Positions 40,082-47,700 of a stretch of 47,700 nt of DNA are shown one piece after another; the stretch's first letter is position 1, and each line of letters opens with the position of its first letter. The notes under the pieces are model-generated. The model did not search any database. It was not told the DNA's origin and was given only the letters and a program-made list of their open reading frames with translations. The DNA is taken from assembly GCF_003788635.1 (NCBI RefSeq), contig NZ_AYKH01000017.1:1-47700 (forward strand), written 5' to 3'. The position numbers and the translations under genes are program-made. This stretch comes from Salinisphaera orenii subsp. orenii MK-B5. GTDB lineage: Bacteria > Pseudomonadota > Gammaproteobacteria > Nevskiales > Salinisphaeraceae.

Positions 40082-41599
40082 CTACGAGGAGCAGCTGAGC
40101 ACCAGCCCGCGCGCCCAGTCCGGCGGCAGACGGGCGTAGTCGGCGTTGTCGGGCTGCTCGTCGAAGGGACGCCGCAGTACCGCGTGCAGCCGATGCAGTT
40201 CGCTGTAGTCGCCGTCCGCGGCCCGGTCGATTGCCTGCTGTGCCAGATAGTTGCGCAGCACGTACTTGGGGTTGGTCAGGGCCATGCGCTCGGCGCGGGC
40301 GACGTCGTCGGCCCCGGTGCCGCCGAGACGCGCGCGCCAGCGATCCAGCCAGGCGGCGGCCGCATCGCGGTCGACGAACTCGTCCACGAACGGCGCATTC
40401 GCCGCCGCGGGCGCCGCCGACACATGGCCCAGCGCCCGGAACGTGCGGGTGAAGTCGGCGCCGTCGGCGGCCATGGTCCTGAGCAGATCGTCGACCAGCG
40501 CACGATCGTCGTCGCGGGCGTCCGGCAGGCCGAGCTTGGCGCGCATGCGCTGCATGTAGGCCGCGTCGAACCGGCCGCGATAGGCCTCGAGCAGCGCCTG
40601 GCCGATCTCCACCGCCGCGTCGGGCTCGCCCGAGAGCAGCGGCAGGATCGCCTGCACGAAGCGGCCCAGATTCCACAGCCCCACATGCGGCTGCTGATCG
40701 TAGGTGTAACGCCCCCCGGCGTCGGTGTGGTTGCAGATCCAGTGGGGGTCGAAGCTGTCCATGAAGCCGTAGGGGCCATAGTCGAGCGTGAGCCCGAGCA
40801 CCGACATGTTGTCGGTGTTGAGCACGCCGTGGCAGAAGCCCACGGCCTGCCAGTCGGCGATGAGCTCGGCCGTCAGCGCGATCACGCGCTCGGCCCAGGC
40901 CCGGTAGCGCTCGCCGTCGTCCTCGATCCCGGCCAGTTCGGGAAAATGCTGGCCGATGACGTGATCGGCCAGCGGCGCCAGGGCGTCGAAGTTTCGGTTC
41001 TCGAACAGGATCTCGAAGCTGCCGAAGCGCACCAGACTGGGCGCGACGCGGGTCATCACCGCCGCGGTCTCGGCGGTTTCGCGATAGACCGGCGCATCGC
41101 TGCCCACGATCGCCAGCGCGCGGGTGGTGGGCACGCCGAGCGCGGCCAGGGCCTCGCTGCCCAGATACTCGCGGATGGTCGAGCGCAGCACCGCGCGGCC
41201 GTCGGCGAACCGCGAGAACGGCGTCTTGCCGGCGCCCTTGAGCTGGATCTCGTAGGCCTGGCCGCGGGCGTTGCGCACGTCGCCGATGGTGATCGCGCGA
41301 CCGTCGCCGAGCTGGCCGGCCCAGACGCCGAACTGGTGCCCGCCGTAGCGGTGCGAGACCGGGTTCGTGCCCGCCGGCAGCGCATTGCCGGACAGCGTCT
41401 CGGCGTAGCCCTGCTCGCGCGCGGCCTCGGCGTCGATGTCCAGCAGGGCGGCGACGTCGTCGTTGAACGCGATCGGGTACGGCGCCTCCAGCGGCGTCGG
41501 CGCCTGCGCGAAGAACCAGGGTTCGCCCAGCGCGGCCTGGCGGTTGATCCAGTCCAGCGCGAAGACGTCGCGGTCGCTGACGGTTGCGGCATCGCTCAT
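40082..41599 (-). CDS. selO: SelO protein adenylyltransferase (pseudokinase fold, YdiU)
   Basis: 505 residues from ATG 41599 (MSDAATVSDRDVFALDWINR). Diagnostic segments: SHRYGGHQFGVWAGQLGDGRA, IQLKGAGKTPFSRFADGRAVLRS, FCHGVLNTDNMSVLGLTLDYGPYGFMD, and TNPKYVLRNYLAQQAI. It ends LSCSS; C503 takes the place of the selenocysteine of animal SelO and is thought to be redox-active. SelO transfers AMP to protein hydroxyls and responds to oxidative stress in E. coli. The preferred start keeps the family N-terminus; the frame remains open upstream without family similarity. Confidence 0.96.
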   Translation of the reverse strand: MSDAATVSDRDVFALDWINRQAALGEPWFFAQAPTPLEAPYPIAFNDDVAALLDIDAEAAREQGYAETLSGNALPAGTNPVSHRYGGHQFGVWAGQLGDGRAITIGDVRNARGQAYEIQLKGAGKTPFSRFADGRAVLRSTIREYLGSEALAALGVPTTRALAIVGSDAPVYRETAETAAVMTRVAPSLVRFGSFEILFENRNFDALAPLADHVIGQHFPELAGIEDDGERYRAWAERVIALTAELIADWQAVGFCHGVLNTDNMSVLGLTLDYGPYGFMDSFDPHWICNHTDAGGRYTYDQQPHVGLWNLGRFVQAILPLLSGEPDAAVEIGQALLEAYRGRFDAAYMQRMRAKLGLPDARDDDRALVDDLLRTMAADGADFTRTFRALGHVSAAPAAANAPFVDEFVDRDAAAAWLDRWRARLGGTGADDVARAERMALTNPKYVLRNYLAQQAIDRAADGDYSELHRLHAVLRRPFDEQPDNADYARLPPDWARGLVLSCSS

Positions 41600-41651
41600 G
41601 TGTCGAACGTGGTGACGCCGGCCAGCGGTACAAGCGGACCCGCGGCGGCCT

Positions 41652-42026
41652 CTACCGATCGCCGTCCTCGGCCGGCTGGCAGTAGGTGGCCGCGGGATCG
41701 CCGCTGCCGTCCTCGATCGGCACCTCACGGGAGTCCGCCCGGGCGCGGCATTCGGCCTGGCGACGCCGGGCCTCGGCGCTCAGCCGTTCCTGCTCGTTCT
41801 CGTACTTGCGGCGGGCGTCCTGAAGCCGCTCGATGTCGGTCGACAGATTGCGGCGATCCCGGTCGCTCGCGCCCGGGCGAACCGGCTCGCCGATAGTCTC
41901 GAAGGCATCGATGGGCTCGTCGAGCGGGCCCGGCTGCGCAGGCTCGGGGGCCGTGGTGCAGGCCACGGCGCCGAGACACATCAGGGCGGCGCAGGGCAGG
42001 GCCCAGCGGGTGACGGATACGGACAT
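41652..42026 (-). CDS. Small lipoprotein with coiled-coil segment, function unknown
   Basis: 124 residues. Lipobox region CLGAVACTTAPEP, with the lipidated Cys near residue 23. A proline-rich linker is followed by a charged helix (DRRNLSTDIERLQDARRKYENEQERLSAEARRRQAE) likely to be a coiled coil, with a Cys pair near the end (QAECRA, TYCQPA). I do not recognise the family. Same strand as selO and 52 bp upstream of it. Confidence 0.75.
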   Translation of the reverse strand: MSVSVTRWALPCAALMCLGAVACTTAPEPAQPGPLDEPIDAFETIGEPVRPGASDRDRRNLSTDIERLQDARRKYENEQERLSAEARRRQAECRARADSREVPIEDGSGDPAATYCQPAEDGDR

Positions 42027-42145
42027 GGTTCTCCCCGGACGGCGTTTCGAATCAGTCTAGAACAAAATCCGCGCCGTGCGCGCTCGTCATCGCCGCGTCA
42101 TGCACCGCGGTTACAACGGACGCGTCCATCCCTCGGGAGCGCCTC

Positions 42146-42733
42146 GTGCCGGCATCCGACGCCCGACTGCTCATGCGCCTCTGGCTGCGGGCGCCCTTGA
42201 CCATCGCCACCGCCGCGCCCAGCGGCCGGGCCGTCTGCGCGGCGCTGATCGCCGATGCCCGCGCCGCCGACGGCACCGTCGTCGAACTGGGCGCCGGTAC
42301 CGGCCCGGTCACCACGGCGCTGCTGGCGGCCGGCGTCGCGCCGGAGCGTCTGCTCGCGGTGGAGGCCAATCCGACGCTGCACGCGCGGCTGTGCGAGCGG
42401 GTCGGGGCGCGCGTGGCCACCCTGCACGACGCCACCGATCTGCCCGCCCTGTTCGCCGACCGCGGCGTGCAGCGCGTGGCCGCGATCGTCTCTACCCTGC
42501 CCATCCTCAATTTCGCCCCGACCGCCCAGCGCGCGGTGCTGGACGGCTGCTTCGCCCAGGCCGATCCCGATGCGAGCTTCACCCAGATCACCTACCTGCC
42601 CGGCTCGCCGGTACCGCGCGCCCGGCTGGCGGCCTGGGGCTATCGCGCCGAGGTCGCGCGCTTCATCTGGCGCAATCTGCCGCCGGCCACCATCTGGCGC
42701 TACAGCCGGGCCGAGAACGCGCACACGCGCTAG
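42146..42733 (+). CDS. Class I SAM-dependent methyltransferase (phospholipid N-methyltransferase-like)
   Basis: 195 residues from a GTG start at 42146 with CGGGAG upstream. SAM motif I is VVELGAGTGPVTTALLAAGV, followed by LLAVEANPTLHARL, IVSTLPILNFAP and TQITYLPGSPVPRARL. This arrangement is like the PmtA-type phosphatidylethanolamine N-methyltransferases and related small enzymes, but the substrate is not certain. Followed 33 bp later by an SRPBCC protein, probably in one transcript. Confidence 0.78.
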   Translation: MPASDARLLMRLWLRAPLTIATAAPSGRAVCAALIADARAADGTVVELGAGTGPVTTALLAAGVAPERLLAVEANPTLHARLCERVGARVATLHDATDLPALFADRGVQRVAAIVSTLPILNFAPTAQRAVLDGCFAQADPDASFTQITYLPGSPVPRARLAAWGYRAEVARFIWRNLPPATIWRYSRAENAHTR

Positions 42734-42765
42734 CATGCGCGGGAATCCGCCCGCTCGAATCGATC

Positions 42766-43206
42766 ATGCAGCATCTGCACGTGGCCCGTACCCTGCCCGC
42801 CGACACCGCGACCGTGTTCGCGGTACTCGCCGACCACGCCGGCTACGCCCGCCTGCCGGGCGTGCGCTCGGCCACCCTGCGCCGCCGGGGCGCCGACAGC
42901 CGCGACGGCGTCGGCGCCGAGCGCGTGCTGCGGCTGCCGGGGCTGACGCTCGTCGAGCGCATCACCGAGTACGCCCCCGGGCGGGCGCTGGGCTATCGCA
43001 TCATCGAATCGCCGCTGCCCATCGAGCATCTCGGCGCTCGGCTACTGCTGGAGCCGCGCGGCGACCGGGCCACCCTGGTCGAATGGAGCGCCCGCCTGCG
43101 GGCGACCACGCCCGTCATCGGCGCCGCGGTCGAGCGCGCGATCGCCCGCCAGATGGCGCTGGCCTACGCCACGGCCCTGCGCCTCTGGGCCCGGCGTCTG
43201 CGCTAG
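42766..43206 (+). CDS. SRPBCC-family (polyketide cyclase/START-like) protein
   Basis: 146 residues. The N-terminal pattern HVARTLPADTATVFAVLADHAGYARLPGVRSATLRRRG and ITEYAPGRALGYRIIESPLPIEH match small lipid-binding SRPBCC domains; the C-terminal helix (AVERAIARQMALAYATALRLWA) closes the pocket. It probably binds a hydrophobic ligand. Partner of the preceding methyltransferase by position. Confidence 0.8.
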   Translation: MQHLHVARTLPADTATVFAVLADHAGYARLPGVRSATLRRRGADSRDGVGAERVLRLPGLTLVERITEYAPGRALGYRIIESPLPIEHLGARLLLEPRGDRATLVEWSARLRATTPVIGAAVERAIARQMALAYATALRLWARRLR

Positions 43207-43376
43207 CCCCGAAAGAGACCGCCCGGCAGACGCCCCACCCGCGGTGCGCCGAGCACGCGGGCAGCCTACGCCCGTCGATCGCCAACCCCTGCCCTGGCGG
43301 GCTCGACGGCAGCGGCCGGGCCGGGGCTCGGCTGTGGGTCATCTCGCCGCAAACAGCGTCTGGCGCGACTGGACAC

Positions 43377-44828
43377 CTAGGCCGAACCGCGACCGGCCGG
43401 CGCGGGCAGCGGCGCCCCCGCGCGCAGCACCGCCCCCAGCAGATAGCCGGCGCTGCACAGCAACAGTCCCCAGACGTTGATGCCCAGCGTCTGGGCGTAC
43501 CGGCCGCTGCCGATCGCCAGGGCGTCCGGGATGACCGCCAGGCCGGCGAAATCCTGCAGCACCAGCAGCACCCCGATGAACACGCCCGGCCAGAGCGCGA
43601 GATGGAACGACAGCGCGCCCGCCGACCGAATCCAGGCGAGCAGAAAGATTGGCGCCAGGCCCATGATGGCGGTGCCGCTGATGGTCGTGGCCGCGATCAC
43701 CGCCGGCCCGACACCGTCGATATAGAGCGACAGCAGCGGGATATTGCCCAGCAGGGCGATCGCGATCAGCGCCCGTCGGCCGAAGCGCAGCTGCGGCATG
43801 TCCGGCGTCTCGCGGCTGCGTCCCGGCCAGTCGCGGCTGGCGAACTTGGCGGTGGCACAGAAGGTGGAATCCAGCGTCGAGCCGGCGCTGGTGAGCATCA
43901 CCGCGTTGAACAGCAGCGACATCCACACGCCGATGGCCGCCGGGACGGCGACCGCCACCGACGTCCCGGTCTCCACGCCGACCGCCAGCGCATACAGCCC
44001 GACCACGCTGAACAGTGCGATCAACCCGCCGCCGAACACGGCCGCCAGCACGAAGCCCAGCAGCATCGAACGCGGCGGGCTGATGAAGGCGCGATCGGTC
44101 AGCACCGGGTCGTGAAACCCGTAGGACAGCACCTGAACCAGCGCCAGCGCCAGGAAAGTCAGCCCGCCGGCCTGCATGGCGGGCGTCACGCCCGCGCCCA
44201 CGCGCGGCACGCCGTGGCTGAGCAGGCCCGGCCCGAGCACCGCGAGGGTGGCCACCAGCAGCACGGCGATCAGCAGCATCTGCATGGCGTCGGTGAGGAT
44301 CGAGGAGCGCAGCCCGCCGCGCCAGGAGTAGAAGGCGGTGACCGCGGTGACGATGCCGGCCGCGCTCCAGTAACCCGCACTGCCCTCCGGGCCGAAGAAC
44401 TGGGCCGTGACCTTGGTATTGGACCAGACTTCGTTGAACAGCCGAATGGCGATGACCGCGAGAAACATCTTCGCGGCAAAGCCGCCGTATTTGCAGGTCA
44501 GAAACTCGGCCAGCGACGTGAAACCGCCGCGCGTGCGCAGACAATAGACGGCGATGGCCACCACGATGAAGGCGAGCCAGTAGGCGGCGTAGGCCAGTCC
44601 GCCCCAGAGTCCGAACGCCGCCGACAGGTTCATGGCATTGTCGAGGCTCTTGGCCATGACCCAGGAAATCGCCGCGGACACCCCGAGCAGCAGCGGGCCC
44701 GGCGGCACGCCCCGCTCGGAGCCACCGTCGAAGAAGGCGCGCGGGCCGACCCGGCTCGGACTCATCGCCAGTACCAGCGCACAGTAGGCGAACAGAACCA
44801 GCCAGGGTGCGATCAGCAGCCACTGCAT
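43377..44828 (-). CDS. Sodium:solute symporter (SSS family)
   Basis: 483 residues from ATG 44828, preceded by GGGGAG at 8 bp; a GTG two codons upstream (44834) is too close to that site. About 12-13 membrane helices. Na+-site-like segment LTSAGSTLDSTFCATAKF fits PutP-type transporters, and AISWVMAKSLDNAMNLSAAFG lies in the first unwound helix. Solute unknown; no catabolic genes are adjacent. Carries solute inward with Na+, consistent with a saline habitat. Confidence 0.88.
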   Translation of the reverse strand: MQWLLIAPWLVLFAYCALVLAMSPSRVGPRAFFDGGSERGVPPGPLLLGVSAAISWVMAKSLDNAMNLSAAFGLWGGLAYAAYWLAFIVVAIAVYCLRTRGGFTSLAEFLTCKYGGFAAKMFLAVIAIRLFNEVWSNTKVTAQFFGPEGSAGYWSAAGIVTAVTAFYSWRGGLRSSILTDAMQMLLIAVLLVATLAVLGPGLLSHGVPRVGAGVTPAMQAGGLTFLALALVQVLSYGFHDPVLTDRAFISPPRSMLLGFVLAAVFGGGLIALFSVVGLYALAVGVETGTSVAVAVPAAIGVWMSLLFNAVMLTSAGSTLDSTFCATAKFASRDWPGRSRETPDMPQLRFGRRALIAIALLGNIPLLSLYIDGVGPAVIAATTISGTAIMGLAPIFLLAWIRSAGALSFHLALWPGVFIGVLLVLQDFAGLAVIPDALAIGSGRYAQTLGINVWGLLLCSAGYLLGAVLRAGAPLPAPAGRGSA

Positions 44829-44951
44829 GGACACGTCTCCCCGATTGCGGTGCGTCCGGCCGGCCGCACCTTTGAACTGGCTACGCGCCGCAGAGCATTC
44901 ACGATGCGAAGACCGTCATGGCCCACGGTCGCGCCGCACCGCGCCGATCAC

Positions 44952-45476
44952 TCAACCGCGCGTGGCCGCGCCGCCGCGACGCGCCCGAACACGCTCGGCG
45001 TGGGCCAGCCGGGTCTCGCGGCGCAGACCCGCCTCGGCGTGGCGCGCCCGCTCGGCCTCGGTCTCGGGCGCCAGCGGCGGTACCGTCGCGGGATAGCCGT
45101 CCGCATCCAGCGCCACGAAGGTGGAATAGGCCGAGACCACATGCCGCGACTCGCGGCGATAACTGTCCTCGGCGATCACCCGGCAGCCGATCTCCATCGA
45201 GCTGTCCCAAGCGCGATTGCAGGCCGCGGAGAAGATCAGCGTATCGCCGGTGCGCGCCGGCGCCATGAAATGCACGTCGTCCACCGACGCGGTCACGCAG
45301 ACGCGACCGCTGTGTCGCTCGGCGACCACCAGGCAGATGCGGTCGACCGTGGCCATGATCATGCCGCCGAACACCGTGGCGTTGGCGTTCATGTCGTTGG
45401 GAAAGACCTTGTAGATGTGCGCGTCCACACCCGACTCGGACGGCGTGCGCGCGCGCTCCTCGGCCGCGGTGCTCAT
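44952..45476 (-). CDS. Acyl-CoA thioesterase, hot-dog fold
   Basis: 174 residues. Hot-dog core: [33 protein letters not shown], then [40 protein letters not shown], close to the YciA/ACOT group. The last 45 residues are a charged Ala/Arg/Glu helix beyond the domain. The start overlaps the mscL stop by ATGA, so the two are translationally coupled. Hydrolyses acyl-CoA in the cytoplasm; chain length is unknown. Confidence 0.9.
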   Translation of the reverse strand: MSTAAEERARTPSESGVDAHIYKVFPNDMNANATVFGGMIMATVDRICLVVAERHSGRVCVTASVDDVHFMAPARTGDTLIFSAACNRAWDSSMEIGCRVIAEDSYRRESRHVVSAYSTFVALDADGYPATVPPLAPETEAERARHAEAGLRRETRLAHAERVRARRGGAATRG

Positions 45477-45901
45477 GGCCCACCGGAATCCGCGGGCCCG
45501 CGCGGCTCGCGCAGGGCATCGCGGATCTCGGTGAGCAGCACCTCCTCGCGCGAGGGCGCCGGCGGCGCGCTGGGCGCCTCGGCCTCGCGCCGCTTGAGGC
45601 CGTTGATGGCGCGCACGACCAGAAAGATCGCGAAGGCGACGATCACGAAATCGAACACGCTCTGCAGAAACAGGCCGTAATCGAGCGTCACCGCCGGCGT
45701 CTGACCGGCCGCGTCACGCAGGGTGACCCGCAGATTGGACAGATCCACGCCGCCGACGAGCAGCCCCAGGGGCGGCGAGATCACGTTGGCCACCAGCGAC
45801 GACACGATCTTGCCGAACGCCGCCCCGATGACGACACCGACCGCCAGATCGACGACGTTGCCGCGGACCGCAAAGGTCTTGAATTCCCGGATCACACGCA
45901 T
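45473..45901 (-). CDS. mscL: Large-conductance mechanosensitive channel
   Basis: 142 residues from ATG 45901 ([20 protein letters not shown]). TM1 has the pore motif [28 protein letters not shown] and TM2 is [22 protein letters not shown]; the C-terminal helix ends in [12 protein letters not shown]. Releases solutes on hypo-osmotic shock, useful in a halophile. The C-terminal linker is Pro/Ala-rich. Confidence 0.96.
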   Translation of the reverse strand: MRVIREFKTFAVRGNVVDLAVGVVIGAAFGKIVSSLVANVISPPLGLLVGGVDLSNLRVTLRDAAGQTPAVTLDYGLFLQSVFDFVIVAFAIFLVVRAINGLKRREAEAPSAPPAPSREEVLLTEIRDALREPRGPADSGGP

Positions 45902-45964
45902 GGCCACCCCCGGCATGAAGACACGCCCTGGATGATAGCGCCTTGCGGCCGCGGCCGCCGCTCC

Positions 45965-46268
45965 AGGGCCTGTCAATACGTCCTACGAGCCTGCGCCAAG
46001 CGCTCCTGAAAGGTGACTATGGGCGGCAGGACGAGGCGTCGTACGCGGCGAGCAGTCGTTCTCGCCAGCGTGCGACAACGCTGGATTGCCGCATTCCGGT
46101 CGATTCATGAGCGCCTGGCCCTTCGGGTTGGGCCGCCCATTAAACAATCATGAGGCGCCGCGGCGTTGCCCGTCTGGATCGAGGCGCGCCGCGATCAGCG
46201 ACTTGCGCGTCGCCGCACACGATGTGCGGTCTCCAACGCGGCGCTTTTATGAAGTGTTGACGGGTCCT
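45965..46268. mobile_element. Candidate MITE or IS remnant with 26-bp terminal inverted repeats
   Basis: The ends 45965-45990 (AGGGCCTGTCAATACGTCCT...) and 46243-46268 (minus strand AGGACCCGTCAACACTTCAT...) match at 19 of 26 positions, outside any gene. The interior is 250 bp with no credible coding frame and two short hairpins, at 46212-46228 (CCGCACA/TGTGCGG) and near 46117-46134. The right end reaches the last bases of the universal stress gene stop codon. No clear target-site duplication was found, so it may be old. I cannot name the IS family. Confidence 0.55.
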
Positions 46269-46701
46269 AACGCACGAGAACGACCCGACAGTCGGCGGCG
46301 TGCAGCACGCGATAGGCGACGCTGCCGAGTATCAGGCTGGACAGGCGGCTCGCGCCGCGGCTGCCGATCACGATGGCGTCCACGCCCAGGCGCCCGGCCT
46401 CGTGCACGATGGTGTCGCTGGGCGCCCCGGCCTTGACGTCGAACTCGACGTTGTCGGGCGCGACACCGGCCTCCTCGATCGCCCGCTGCAGCAGGCTCTC
46501 GCCGTCGCTTTTCGCTGCCTCGCTGGCCTCGGCGGGCGCGCTCGCGGCACGGCCGAGCAGATCCTGCGTGTTGCCGACCGACGGCTGGACGTTGAGCAGA
46601 TAGACACGGCCCTCGGGACGGCTGATCAGTTCGGCTGCCAGCTCCACGGCGACATGTGAGTGCGCCGATCCATCGACCGGCACGAGAATCGACTGGTACA
46701 T
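46267..46701 (-). CDS. Universal stress protein (UspA family, ATP-binding type)
   Basis: 144 residues from ATG 46701; an in-frame GTG immediately precedes it. The fold begins YQSILVPVDGSAHSHVAVELA, and the ATP motif G2xG9xG(S) is complete in GSRGASRLSSLILGSVAYRVL. ATP-binding USPs respond to stress and energy limitation. Its stop codon (TAG) coincides with the edge of the inverted-repeat element, which may have altered the original C-terminus. Confidence 0.93.
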   Translation of the reverse strand: MYQSILVPVDGSAHSHVAVELAAELISRPEGRVYLLNVQPSVGNTQDLLGRAASAPAEASEAAKSDGESLLQRAIEEAGVAPDNVEFDVKAGAPSDTIVHEAGRLGVDAIVIGSRGASRLSSLILGSVAYRVLHAADCRVVLVR

Positions 46702-46771
46702 CACTACCCCTGTGCAGAACGTCGAATCGACATGTCCAAACCTAACACGGCGGCCGGGGCGCGGCGGCGGC

Positions 46772-47194
46772 TCAGTCCCAGCCCACCGGCTCGTAGCCCC
46801 GCTCGCCCAGACAACGGTTCACGTAGGCGCGGTAGACCGGCGCCGGGTCGTTGCGATCGAACAGGCCCCGGATCAGCCCGGCCGTGGCCCCGCCGGCGGC
46901 GCCCGCGGCCGCGCCGCGGCCGACGTTGCCGTAGATCGCACCGGCCACGGCTCCGCCGGCGCCACCGACCGCACCGCTCTCGGCGGTGCGTCGCGCCACG
47001 CCGCCCTTCGAGTAATCGAGTCCGGCCGCCTCGGCCCGCCGCTGGCAGGCGTCGATGGCCGCCTGGCCGGCGTCCTCGCCCTGGCGGGACAGGGTGTCGT
47101 TGGGATAGAGCACCGGCCGCTGATGGGCGCAGCCGACCAGCGCCGCAGCCAGCAGCAGCAGACCCAGCGCCCGGGCCGTCGTGAGCATTTTCAT
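46772..47194 (-). CDS. Glycine-zipper lipoprotein, function unknown
   Basis: 140 residues with GGAGGAG upstream of the ATG. Lipobox LLAAALVGCAHQ, lipidated Cys near residue 22. The middle is a glycine zipper (AVGGAGGAVAGAIYG, GAAAGAAGGATAGLIRG) and the end YRAYVNRCLGERGYEPVGWD is a recurrent C-terminus of this family. Such proteins are associated with the outer membrane; precise function unknown. A Cys in the N-terminal helix (IDACQRR) may pair with the C-terminal one. Confidence 0.88.
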   Translation of the reverse strand: MKMLTTARALGLLLLAAALVGCAHQRPVLYPNDTLSRQGEDAGQAAIDACQRRAEAAGLDYSKGGVARRTAESGAVGGAGGAVAGAIYGNVGRGAAAGAAGGATAGLIRGLFDRNDPAPVYRAYVNRCLGERGYEPVGWD

Positions 47195-47700
47195 GGCGCC
47201 TCCTCCGCCGTCGGGCGGCCGTCGATGTCGTACCGGTAGTCAGCATAGCGGCGGATCCGCTCCGCGTCGCGCCCGGGCCCGGATCCGGAGTGGCCGGCTG
47301 TCCCGACTGCGGGCGGCCCGGCTCGAGCGCGCCTGTCCGCCGCGGCGAGCCTTGGCCCTGCTCTCCGACAGCTGTCTGCGTCGCCCTGCGCCCCGGCCCC
47401 GTAGCGGATGCCAGCGTCCGGCCCGCGCCACGCGGCGACCGATTTGCGCGGGCGCGGGATCGACCGCAGCGCCAAGACCGCCGCATGCCTCGAGGCCGGC
47501 GCCAACGCGGAGCCGGAGACGCCCCGGACAGGCAGTGATATCGGGCGCGACGCACACCGGCAACACCGCCCGGAGACGGGCGCGATGCGGACGGTCGGGC
47601 GAGCCGCGCGACGCACCGTATCGGCAGGCTCGTCGATCCGTAGTGAAAGCCGACGCGGCCCGCCGATCCCGCGGGCCGCGATGGGCGGGGGGCGGGGCCG
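47195..47700. other. Stretch without a confident gene at the window end
   Basis: 506 bp. A minus-strand frame ends RYADYRYDIDGRPTAEEAP and overlaps the next gene start by ATGA, but its upstream part is Arg/Ala/Pro-rich and no start with a ribosome site was found, so I do not call it. A hairpin at 47654-47680 is listed separately. Confidence 0.4.
47654..47680. repeat. Perfect 10-bp inverted repeat (hairpin)
   Basis: CGCGGCCCGC and GCGGGCCGCG separated by 7 bases. The stem is strong but no T-tract follows on either strand within view, so a terminator call is weak; it may terminate a gene that lies beyond the window. Confidence 0.4.

Noticed and set aside
42255-45680. A 1141-codon plus-strand open frame across the methyltransferase, SRPBCC and antisense to the SSS symporter
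   Set aside because: It crosses several firmly assigned genes in other frames and reads as low-complexity Arg/Pro/Gln sequence.

Overview
The window is high-GC DNA, densely packed with genes, from a gammaproteobacterium. The gene set (complete atpIBEFHAGDC operon, rsmG-parA-parB, glmU-glmS, mdoG-mdoH, a bacterial wax-ester synthase/DGAT, MscL, a Na+:solute symporter, SelO, dodecin) suggests a marine or halophilic oligotroph of the Salinisphaera/Alcanivorax kind. That placement is inference from gene content and composition; no rRNA or tRNA gene was seen to confirm it.

Layout. (1) 1-8686 is an accessory catabolic region. A minus-strand run encodes an amidase, an AtzH/HpxZ-like NTF2 protein, a MarR regulator, a metal-dependent amidohydrolase, and the molybdopterin and FAD subunits of a xanthine-dehydrogenase-family hydroxylase; the run leaves the window at base 1. 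Facing away from it is an HpxW-like Ntn-hydrolase of the gamma-glutamyltransferase fold. The divergent promoter region holds a mirror-image pair of 20-bp elements, and the leader of the amidohydrolase operon holds two copies of a different 18-bp element. (2) 8864-17601, all minus: an outer-membrane-like protein, mdoG, mdoH, glmU, glmS. (3) 17730-29173, all minus: glnS, rsmG, parA, parB, a terminator, a well-formed sigma70-type promoter, then the nine-gene ATP synthase operon ending in a terminator. (4) 29380-36392: a conserved hypothetical, a D-2-hydroxyacid dehydrogenase, a wax-ester synthase flanked by two long gene-free GC-rich stretches, a MAPEG protein, 2-methylcitrate synthase, and an AcuI/YhdH-type reductase. 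(5) 36542-44828: dodecin-pdxH, an L,D-transpeptidase convergent with a small Lpp-like lipoprotein, a 3-hydroxyisobutyryl-CoA hydrolase-like crotonase, SelO, a small lipoprotein, a methyltransferase, an SRPBCC protein and an SSS symporter. (6) 44952-47700: an acyl-CoA thioesterase overlapping mscL, a 304-bp element with 26-bp terminal inverted repeats, a universal stress protein, and a glycine-zipper lipoprotein.

How they fit together. Region 1 contains the logical steps for a nitrogen heterocycle or cyclic amide: hydroxylation, hydrolytic ring opening, amide cleavage, and oxamate-type hydrolysis. None of the usual purine genes is visible in the window, so the substrate is unknown; this is the best candidate for an undescribed system. 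Regions 2 and 3 are housekeeping, but gene order departs from the common gammaproteobacterial pattern: omp-mdoGH sits between atpC and glmU, and glnS sits where mnmG is often found. Region 4 combines lipid storage with a plausible acrylyl-CoA to propionyl-CoA to methylcitrate route. In region 5 the transpeptidase and the C-terminal-lysine lipoprotein look like an enzyme and substrate pair for anchoring the outer membrane to peptidoglycan.
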